From Saprospiraceae bacterium (lineage in GTDB: Bacteria; Bacteroidota; Bacteroidia; Chitinophagales; Saprospiraceae), in the NCBI GenBank assembly GCA_025056735.1, contig JANWVR010000060.1:1-51945 (forward strand): a stretch of 51,945 nucleotides of DNA, written 5' to 3'. Below, piece after piece: positions 42,497 to 49,393 of this stretch (the stretch's first letter is position 1; the number at the start of each line of letters is the position of its first letter). The position numbers and the translations under genes are program-made. A model generated the notes under the pieces. It made no database searches. It saw only the letters and a list, made by a program, of their open reading frames with translations, and was not told the origin of the DNA.

Positions 42497-44143
42497 CTAA
42501 TGAGTTACCTGTAATTTCACTACTTCGGCCTGGCCGGTGCGCAGGTTTTCTACCCGTACGAAGTAGAAGCCCGCCGGCGCTTCCGACACATCTAAGTGAT
42601 GGAAGTTGAGGCCCGGCTCTATGCGCATGCGGTGCGCAGAGAGCAGCGAGCCGCCTAAGCTGTGTAGCGACACCAAGGCTTCGCCTGAAGACTCGCTGGC
42701 AAACGACACCTGTACGCGGTAATGCGCCGGGTTGGGAAATAACCGCACCGGCCGCGCGTCGGGCTGCGCGTCGAACACGCCCACCGAGATGTAGCAATCG
42801 GGCGGCACGACATACGTGCTGCTGATAATGGGTAGCTTGGCATAGCCCTGAAACATCGTCTGCTCCAGCACGTAGTCGCTGGCGCCCAGCCAGTCTTGGA
42901 GCAGGGTAGTGAATACCTGCCGGTAGTCGAATTGCTGGCCCTGCAGCTGGTTGTCGCTGGTCAGGTTGCTGAGGTTGACGTTGGTACCGTGGATGCCGCC
43001 CGAAAGCGCCTTTCCAAACACAAACATGGGCGCCAGCGTACCGTGGTCGGTGCCTGCCGAGCCGTTCTCTTTTGCGGTGCGGCCAAATTCGGAGAACGTG
43101 CAGGAAACCACCTTGTCGGCCAATCCCAGTCCGTCCAAGTCGTCGTAAAATGCCTTGACGGAGTCCGACAAAATGCGCAACAGCGTGGCATGGCGCCCAT
43201 GCACCACCACGCCCTCGGGCGGTATCTGCGTGCCGTGCGTATCGAAGCCGCCCATCGAGCAGAGGTAGATTTTGGTTTTGCAACCGCCTTTGATGAGCCG
43301 CGCCACCGTTTTCAGCTGGTTGGCTAAGCCAAAATCCGGATAGGTGGCGATGCTGTTACTGCCGTTCTGGAAGGCCTGTGTGATGTACTTCGAATACTGG
43401 TCTAAGCTGGCCTCTACGCCCATGATGTAGCGCAGCTCGTCGCCGTATTCCGAGTCGGGCACGTTGAGCAGCGGCGCGCCGCCTACGGTCTGCACTAACG
43501 AATAAAAGCCCTGTGGGTCCTGGCCGTAGAGGTTGATGTAGTTCTGGTGCTCGGTCTCCGTGTGGAAGCCCAGCGATGGGTATGGGTCGCCGATTTGAAT
43601 GCCCAGCGGATAGGGCATGTCGGGCGTCGGGACGCCTTTGATGTCGGGATACATGGCCGCCAGCGCACGCCCCATCCAGCCGGAGCGGATTTTGGAGCCT
43701 TCCAACGTGCCGTCGCCGCCCGAAAGCCATAAATCCGTGCCCTTGAAATGCGATTGGTTGATGTTTTCATAGCCCACCGCCTGTACCACATTGAGCCAGC
43801 CGCGGTCGTAGAGCGCCTTGAAGCCCGTCATCACCGGGTGCAGCCCCACCTGGTCTGCCGAGGGCAGCGTGGTATCCAAGCGGATAAAGCGCTCCGGCCC
43901 TTTGTCCGGTATCTTGATGACCGGGCGCAACTTGGCATAAGCGTCGTATTGAGCGATGGGTACAATGGTGTTCAACCCATCGTTGCCGCCTTTGAGCTGG
44001 ATAAGCACCAGCACGCGGTCTTCCACGTCTTCGCAAGCCGCCAGGATGCGCGCCATCTTGCTATTGGCAAATGCCCGCATCGGGTGGCCATTGACGACAA
44101 AAGGCGTAATGCCCGCTATTTTGAGAAATTGACGTCGTTTCAT
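42497..44143 (-). CDS. DUF1501 protein with Tat-like signal and T9SS tail
   Basis: A 548-residue protein of the DUF1501 family, which belongs to the alkaline-phosphatase/sulfatase clan. The N-terminus MKRRQFLKIAG is a twin-arginine (Tat) style signal. Family marks: LIQLKGGNDGLNTIVP (about 48), QSHFKGTDLWLSGG, FGRTAKENGSAGTDHGTLAPMFVFG (about 350). The last 85 residues are a type A T9SS sorting domain (LFPNPAHYR to GFYFVRVENLRTG). Members usually sit beside DUF1800 genes, as here, but their reaction is unknown. A Tat signal with a T9SS tail is unusual, since known T9SS cargo uses Sec. Upstream is the palindromic repeat at 44162-44263. Confidence 0.9.
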   Translation of the reverse strand: MKRRQFLKIAGITPFVVNGHPMRAFANSKMARILAACEDVEDRVLVLIQLKGGNDGLNTIVPIAQYDAYAKLRPVIKIPDKGPERFIRLDTTLPSADQVGLHPVMTGFKALYDRGWLNVVQAVGYENINQSHFKGTDLWLSGGDGTLEGSKIRSGWMGRALAAMYPDIKGVPTPDMPYPLGIQIGDPYPSLGFHTETEHQNYINLYGQDPQGFYSLVQTVGGAPLLNVPDSEYGDELRYIMGVEASLDQYSKYITQAFQNGSNSIATYPDFGLANQLKTVARLIKGGCKTKIYLCSMGGFDTHGTQIPPEGVVVHGRHATLLRILSDSVKAFYDDLDGLGLADKVVSCTFSEFGRTAKENGSAGTDHGTLAPMFVFGKALSGGIHGTNVNLSNLTSDNQLQGQQFDYRQVFTTLLQDWLGASDYVLEQTMFQGYAKLPIISSTYVVPPDCYISVGVFDAQPDARPVRLFPNPAHYRVQVSFASESSGEALVSLHSLGGSLLSAHRMRIEPGLNFHHLDVSEAPAGFYFVRVENLRTGQAEVVKLQVTH

Positions 44144-44161
44144 AGCAAAAAAGATTGTTTA

Positions 44162-44263
44162 AGTAACCGCCAAACTCGTTTGGCCCAGTAACCGCCAAAC
44201 TTGTTTGGCCCAGTAACCGCCAAACTTGTTTGGCAATCCGGCTCCACCAAACAAGTTTGGTGG
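44162..44263. repeat. Three 25-base direct repeats plus a related palindrome
   Basis: Units start at 44162, 44187 and 44212 with an exact 25-base period (AGTAACCGCCAAACTTGTTT then GGCCC; the first copy has C for T once, the third is cut after 23 bases). Each carries the 14-base palindrome CCAAACTTGTTTGG. A fourth inverted repeat with 9-base arms, CCACCAAAC-AA-GTTTGGTGG, follows at 44244-44263. The set fills the gap between DUF1800 and DUF1501 and could form stacked hairpins in the mRNA. Confidence 0.85.
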
Positions 44264-44274
44264 CTACCTTTTTT

Positions 44275-45930
44275 TCAATACACCTGATACTCCGGCGCAT
44301 ACAATAGAGCATTGAACAGCCGCCGCAGCGGGATGCTGACCTCGGTGTCGTTGCCGGTGGCGAGGTAGTCGAGCCAGATGTTCGTCCAGGCGGCGGCGGG
44401 CAAGCCGTTGAGCAGGATTTCGTCGTGGAAATAGTCGAAGCGGTCTAAGTCGGTTTCCTCCGGATAGAGGTACAGCAGCAGTTCCTGTATGAGGACGGTG
44501 GAGTTGCCCGGCTCACTGACGACGCCGCTGTCGCGCAGCCAGGCGGCGAAGTCGAAGCGCGTGCCCAGAGGTTCTTGTGCGCCTGGCCCCCAGGCGTGCG
44601 TGCCGGTGATGAGCATTTCGGGCCATTTGTAGCGCGCAATGACGGTGGCTGTATTGAAGAACTGTCGCTGGTGGTCGGGCTCCTGGTAATAGCCTGGATA
44701 GCCGGCCACATCGGGCGGGTAGAAGAGGAAAAGACCCGCCCAGTCGAGCAGTCGCCATTGAATACCTTCACGCCAGAAGGTTTCGTAGTGCTCCTTGTTC
44801 TTCGTTTTTGGGTCGGGTATGGGCACATTGAAGAACGACAGCGTTTGCAGCACTAAGTCTAAGGGCGAGCGGATGATGGCGCCGATGTTTTCATTGGTGG
44901 CGTTGGCGTCGTCGGCGTCGTAGAAGTGCTGGCTGCTGAGTAGTTGTTTGACGACGGGCTTGATCTCGAAGTTTTCGGCGCGGAAGGTCTGTGCTAAGGG
45001 TGCGATGATGTCGCTTTCGATTTCCGCGTCAATGTCTCGTCCGATGAAATATCGGTACAGGCGTCGGCAGAAGAGGCGGGCGGTTTCCTCTTGGGCGAAG
45101 ACCATGTCCACTAGTGCGTTGAGTTCGGCGTACATTCCGGCTGCGTCGTTGGTGGGCGGTTTAATGACGGCGTTGTTGAAGCGCGCGCTGAAGGTTTTTG
45201 TGCCGAAGTCGTGGCTTTGTGGATAGGCCCGACCGGCCGGGATGCCCGTTTCTGGGTCCTGGTACTGGTGTCGGCGGGCATTGCTGAAGCCGGTGAGCAC
45301 GCGAGCAGCCTGCTGGATGTCGTGTTCGGTGTAGTTGGTGTAATCGTTAGGGCCGGCCACGGGTCCGGCGCCGATGGTGTGTAGCTCGAAAAATTCGCGG
45401 GCGTAGTTGAGGTTGGGGTTGCTGGCGTAGTTTTGGTTGTTGTTGATGTACTCGAGCATGCCGTTGTCGAGTATCATCTTGGTAACCAACTTTTTGAAGT
45501 TGCCCAGCGCGCCCCAGCGCAGCAGCATGAGGTAATCGTAAAACGTCATACTGGTGCCAGCGTCGGGCGTTACGGCTAAGTACTGGTGGAAGAAGAACTC
45601 CATGCGATGCCCTGCGCCAGGGTCGTGGAGCGCTTCGTTGAGCCACCAGCCGATGACATACCCTTTGAGGTCGTCATCTTCGCCCGGTAGCGGGTCAGAA
45701 GGCGGTTTTGGCGGGTTGATCCAGGTGACGGGCGGGGCGCCTTTAGCGGAGTAAACCGGTTGATCGAGCTGGAGCGGAGCGGTCTGAAGCAGCGCATCGG
45801 CGGCTTCGGCAGCGGTCAGGTTGGCCAGTTCGTCCACCCGAGCGCGGGTGTAGCGGAAGCTGGCCCGGCGCAACAGGTGTGCTGCACGCCTACGCCCCAG
45901 GGCGCCTTGAAGCGGATTCAAAGATGCCAT
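44275..45930 (-). CDS. DUF1800 family protein
   Basis: A 551-residue protein of the DUF1800 family. Typical marks: GRRRAAHLLRRASFRYT near the N-terminus, FFHQYLAVTP (about 110-125), NYAREFFELHTIGAGP, the ARVLTGFSNAR segment, FCRRLYRYFIGRDID and DVAGYPGYYQEPD toward the C-terminus. ATG 45930 (MASLNPLQGALG) is preferred over 45975, whose added residues do not match the family. No clear signal peptide is visible, which is usual for these proteins. The gene precedes DUF1501 by about 130 bases, a pairing found across many bacteria. Biochemical function is unknown; the link to an exported, T9SS-tailed partner suggests an envelope role. Confidence 0.88.
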   Translation of the reverse strand: MASLNPLQGALGRRRAAHLLRRASFRYTRARVDELANLTAAEAADALLQTAPLQLDQPVYSAKGAPPVTWINPPKPPSDPLPGEDDDLKGYVIGWWLNEALHDPGAGHRMEFFFHQYLAVTPDAGTSMTFYDYLMLLRWGALGNFKKLVTKMILDNGMLEYINNNQNYASNPNLNYAREFFELHTIGAGPVAGPNDYTNYTEHDIQQAARVLTGFSNARRHQYQDPETGIPAGRAYPQSHDFGTKTFSARFNNAVIKPPTNDAAGMYAELNALVDMVFAQEETARLFCRRLYRYFIGRDIDAEIESDIIAPLAQTFRAENFEIKPVVKQLLSSQHFYDADDANATNENIGAIIRSPLDLVLQTLSFFNVPIPDPKTKNKEHYETFWREGIQWRLLDWAGLFLFYPPDVAGYPGYYQEPDHQRQFFNTATVIARYKWPEMLITGTHAWGPGAQEPLGTRFDFAAWLRDSGVVSEPGNSTVLIQELLLYLYPEETDLDRFDYFHDEILLNGLPAAAWTNIWLDYLATGNDTEVSIPLRRLFNALLYAPEYQVY

Positions 45931-46519
45931 GGTCGGGATGTTTGTGATGAGATGAGAAGGATACGCAGTTTCCAAAAACAGGCAGGCTCATCGGGCGGGA
46001 TGGATGTCTGACGGGCGTCAGCGAGAACTGCGTATGAGAAGATTAAAAAACACCGGTGTTGCGGATTGCTCCAGCAAAGAAACAGCGCATAAACGTGTCC
46101 GACTATGGAATGCGCATGCTGGAAGTGTTAAATTTTAACCACTTGTTTAGAATTAGAGGTTTGTCCGCAGGGATTTTCCCTGAGATAGCGTCTCCCAAAA
46201 GGGGTAGCGTGCTCCATATACACGTTTGATGACTCCCTTTAGCATGGAGATTACGCACGGCTTAGATAGAGTGCTTAGTCAGTGTCCGGCTTGCTTAGTA
46301 AGAGCTTTTTTACCGGGTGTTACATCCTTCCGAGAGGCCTCCCGCCCTGACGCCTGGCCTCATGCGTGATGTGATGTTTGTCAGGATGTTGAATGTAGTA
46401 GAGGGAGAATTTTGTTCGTTCCACCCGCTCAATCGGGCGGCGACAGGATGTTTCGTTCAACGGCACACCTTAAGGGAGACATCTCTGTTCTACCTTTGCC
46501 CACCGACAAGGATACGCTC
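45931..46519. other. Divergent intergenic region with little structure
   Basis: About 590 bases between DUF1800 (minus) and the TPR protein (plus). Short open frames here show no family likeness, no ribosome-binding context and no conserved-looking residues. No tRNA or strong hairpin was seen. The only clear signal is the promoter box at 46491. Confidence 0.5.
46491..46498 (+). promoter_or_regulatory. -7 box upstream of the TPR membrane protein
   Basis: TACCTTTG matches the Bacteroidota -7 consensus and lies 21 bases before the ATG at 46520, which leaves a very short leader. No well-spaced TTG was found. The box also supports starting translation at 46520 rather than at 46412. Confidence 0.5.
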
Positions 46520-48541
46520 ATGGCAAAGAAGAAAAAGACAAAGCCCTCGCCTTCACCGGCTCGCCCTTCTGCGGCGGCGGCCCCTTCGCGCGCGCCGGCG
46601 GCGACAGCCTCTGCTGCGGCGCCTGCAAGCCTCTGGGAGCGCTTCGACCAACCGCTCATCTGGGGCGCCGTGCTGGCTGCCCTGACTGCCTTGGTGTATT
46701 GGGCGTCGCTGTCGAACGGCTTCATGGTCTTCGACGACGACAAGGCCATCCGCTACAACGAAGTCATCAAGAACCCTACGTTTCGCAACCTCTTTGTCAG
46801 CAACAACTTAGGCATGTACGCGCCCATTACGTGGCTAGGCTATGCGCTGGTGTATGCCGTTGCAGGCGAGCAGGCGTCGGCTTTTCATACCTTCAGCCTG
46901 CTGCTGCACATCGGTTGCGTGCTGACGGTATTCGCCCTGATGCGCCGCCTGCAATCCAGTCGCGAAGTGGCTTTTTTTACGGCCTTGCTTTTTGCCTTGC
47001 ACCCTATGCAGGTGGAGGCCACGAGCTGGATCGCCGGGCAGAGCACGCTGACGTTCTCGTTCTTTTACCTGCTGAGTCTGCTAGCGTATGTGCATTATCA
47101 ACGGCAACGGCGCGTGCTGTTTTACAGCCTGACGTTGCTGGCTTTTGTGCTGTCCGTACTGGCCAAGTCGGCTGCTGTCACGCTGCCGCTCCTGCTGTTA
47201 GCCCTCGACTGGTACCAGCAGGGCCGATGGCGCTGGGCCTATGTGTGGAACAAGATACCTTTCTTCGCCATCAGCCTGGTGTTTGGCCTTTACACCTTCT
47301 TCACTCGCGAGGCCGAGGGACATCAGCTAGTGGTGGCTTCCAAGACGTACAACCTGTTTGACCGCTTTTTGATGGTGTGCCATTCGCTGCTGTTTTATCC
47401 AGTGCAGTTGTTGGCGCCGCTGCGCCTAAGCATTTATTACCCTATGGAAAAAACCGGCGGCGCATGGTCGTGGGACTACTATGCAGCGCCCTTGGTGGTG
47501 GCGGGTCTGGCCTGGTTGGTCTGGCGTTTTGCTCAGAAGCAGCGCATCGTTGGGCTGAGCGCGTTGTGGTACCTGTTGCCGTTGACCGTCATGTTGCCCT
47601 ACGTAACGGTGGGTACTTTCGAGATGCGCTCCGACCGCTATGTGTATGTTTCATCGGTGGGCTTTTTCCTGTTGTTGGTCTGGCTGACGCAGCGTTTGCG
47701 CCCGGGCCTTCGCTGGGCGCTGTTGGGCGTACTGGCCGCATTTTATGGCTTTCTGGCGCATCAGCGCAGTCTGGTTTGGAAAAACGAGGTTTCTGTCTTC
47801 CGAGACTGCGTCGAGAAGCAGCCACAAGCGCCGTTGTGTCAGTGCAATTTAGCGTATGGCGAACTGCTCAACCACGAGTACGAAAGTTCTATCAAACATT
47901 ACACCGAAGCCCTGCGCTTAGACCCTACCTACGTGGAGTCCTACAATGGCCGGGGCCAGGCTTACTTGATGCTGGAGCGCTACGAAGAGGCCCTGGCCGA
48001 CTTCAACAAGGCCATTGAGGCCGGCATCGTTACGCCGCGCCTGTTTCTCAATCGCGGCAAATGCTATTTCATCCTTAAAAAACCGGCGCTGGCCCTACCC
48101 GACCTGAAACGCAGCCTTGAGCTAGAGCCGCGCAATCCAGAGACGTACTTATACAAAGGCTTGGCCGAAAGCCAGACGGGCAACCCGGAGCAGGCGATTG
48201 CGGACTTCGCTAAGGCCATAGAAATCAATCCCAATTTCACCGATGCCTACCTCAACCGGGCCTTAGTATGGGCTAATCTGAAGCGCTATGAGGAAGCGAT
48301 TGCCGATTACACCGCTGTGCTCAAGATCAACGAAGGCATCCCGACAGCCTGGAACAACCGCGCTGCTTCCTACATGATGCTGGGCCAGTACGACAAGGCG
48401 CTGGCCGACGTCAACCGGGCGCTGCAACTCAATCCCAACTACGCCATTGCCTACCGAACGCGGGCCAACATTTATAAGGGCCTTGGGCAACTGCAACAGG
48501 CAGAGGCGGATATGCAGCGCGCTTTGTCCTCAGGCCGGTAG
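46520..48541 (+). CDS. GT-C type membrane protein with C-terminal TPR repeats
   Basis: A 673-residue protein. A lysine-rich then Ala/Pro-rich N-terminus (about 1-45) precedes about ten membrane helices (45-430). The first loop has FDDDKAIRYNEVIKNPTF, like the acidic loop of GT-C mannosyltransferases and of the eukaryotic TMTC proteins, which have the same membrane-plus-TPR layout. Residues about 460-673 form six TPR units (ALRLDPTYVESYNGRGQAYLMLERYEEAL and so on). In such proteins the membrane part transfers a sugar from a lipid carrier and the TPR part binds the protein acceptor. Protein O-glycosylation is therefore plausible but not proven. The 3' end overlaps the converging hydrolase gene by 12 bases. 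Start from the ATG just after the -7 box. Confidence 0.85.
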   Translation: MAKKKKTKPSPSPARPSAAAAPSRAPAATASAAAPASLWERFDQPLIWGAVLAALTALVYWASLSNGFMVFDDDKAIRYNEVIKNPTFRNLFVSNNLGMYAPITWLGYALVYAVAGEQASAFHTFSLLLHIGCVLTVFALMRRLQSSREVAFFTALLFALHPMQVEATSWIAGQSTLTFSFFYLLSLLAYVHYQRQRRVLFYSLTLLAFVLSVLAKSAAVTLPLLLLALDWYQQGRWRWAYVWNKIPFFAISLVFGLYTFFTREAEGHQLVVASKTYNLFDRFLMVCHSLLFYPVQLLAPLRLSIYYPMEKTGGAWSWDYYAAPLVVAGLAWLVWRFAQKQRIVGLSALWYLLPLTVMLPYVTVGTFEMRSDRYVYVSSVGFFLLLVWLTQRLRPGLRWALLGVLAAFYGFLAHQRSLVWKNEVSVFRDCVEKQPQAPLCQCNLAYGELLNHEYESSIKHYTEALRLDPTYVESYNGRGQAYLMLERYEEALADFNKAIEAGIVTPRLFLNRGKCYFILKKPALALPDLKRSLELEPRNPETYLYKGLAESQTGNPEQAIADFAKAIEINPNFTDAYLNRALVWANLKRYEEAIADYTAVLKINEGIPTAWNNRAASYMMLGQYDKALADVNRALQLNPNYAIAYRTRANIYKGLGQLQQAEADMQRALSSGR

Positions 48542-49387
48542 CCCCTGTCGAGCAAAGTCCAACACGAGGTGTACCGCCTGGGGCGCCGTTAGGCCGTGGC
48601 CCAGTCCCTCGGTAGCTATCAGACGCGCGCCTGGCCAGGCAGCGCACAATCGTTCGCTTTCGCTGAAATGCGTTACGCGGTCATGCCGGTCGTGCAGCAA
48701 CAGCGCCTCTACATCACCCAACGTGCGCGCCACAGTCGTCAGGTCGTATTCGGCAATGCGGCGACCTGAGAGGCGCACGATGAAGTCGTCCATAGCCGCC
48801 ACCAACGCCGGCTCGGCACCAATCAACCGACGGCCGTTTTCTAAAACATGCGCCAACGAGGCAAAGGAGGCCATAATAACCGCCCGTTTTGGGCGCAGCG
48901 TGCTCGGCGCCGTTCCCATAGCCCAAATGCTGGACGCGCCGCCTACTGAATGGCCAACCATTAAATGCACCGGTCCTTCGCGCTCCAACAGCGCACACAA
49001 CACGTCGGCGTAGCGAATCATGTTGAAATGCCAGCCCGACGAGCGCCCGTGCGCTGGCGCATCTAAAGCGACCACGCGATAGCCGGCTTCCAATAAACCC
49101 GGCCCGACCTTGCGCCAACGGCCTGCATGGCTCTCCCAGCCGTGCGCTAAAAGCGCCACCGGACGCCCGGCCTCACCCCAGCGGTACACCGCAATACGTT
49201 GCTCGCCTATGGGCACGTGCTCCCGCTGAGCCGTCTCTAAAAAGGCCTGCTCTTGCGGCTTTACCCTGCGCGGGCGCGGCAGACCAAACAGATAAAACGC
49301 TGCTTGCGCCGTCGTCTGCGGCGCAATGCGGACGCTGGCGTTCAACACCGCGCCCAGCACTTGCACCATGGGTTTTGCCTTCATCAT
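48530..49387 (-). CDS. Alpha/beta hydrolase
   Basis: A 285-residue alpha/beta-hydrolase fold enzyme. The oxyanion region is LLAHGWESHAGRW, the nucleophile Ser is in GHSVGG, the acid in LLHDRHDRVT and the His in GLGHGL, so the triad is complete. Likely a cytoplasmic esterase or related hydrolase; the substrate cannot be read from sequence. The N-terminal 60 residues (VRIAPQTTAQAAFYLFGLPRP) are typical of a family of small Bacteroidota and proteobacterial hydrolases. ATG 49387 is followed directly by a second ATG; either may be used. The gene begins six bases after the M12B protease stop codon, so it is probably on the same transcript. Confidence 0.87.
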   Translation of the reverse strand: MMKAKPMVQVLGAVLNASVRIAPQTTAQAAFYLFGLPRPRRVKPQEQAFLETAQREHVPIGEQRIAVYRWGEAGRPVALLAHGWESHAGRWRKVGPGLLEAGYRVVALDAPAHGRSSGWHFNMIRYADVLCALLEREGPVHLMVGHSVGGASSIWAMGTAPSTLRPKRAVIMASFASLAHVLENGRRLIGAEPALVAAMDDFIVRLSGRRIAEYDLTTVARTLGDVEALLLHDRHDRVTHFSESERLCAAWPGARLIATEGLGHGLTAPQAVHLVLDFARQGLPA

Positions 49388-49393
49388 GCTCTA

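Noticed and set aside
44162-44263. 25-base repeats as a small CRISPR array
   Set aside because: The units abut with no spacers and there are no cas genes.
45931-46519. Possible small genes in the divergent gap
   Set aside because: The short frames have no motif, codon pattern or start context that I could support.
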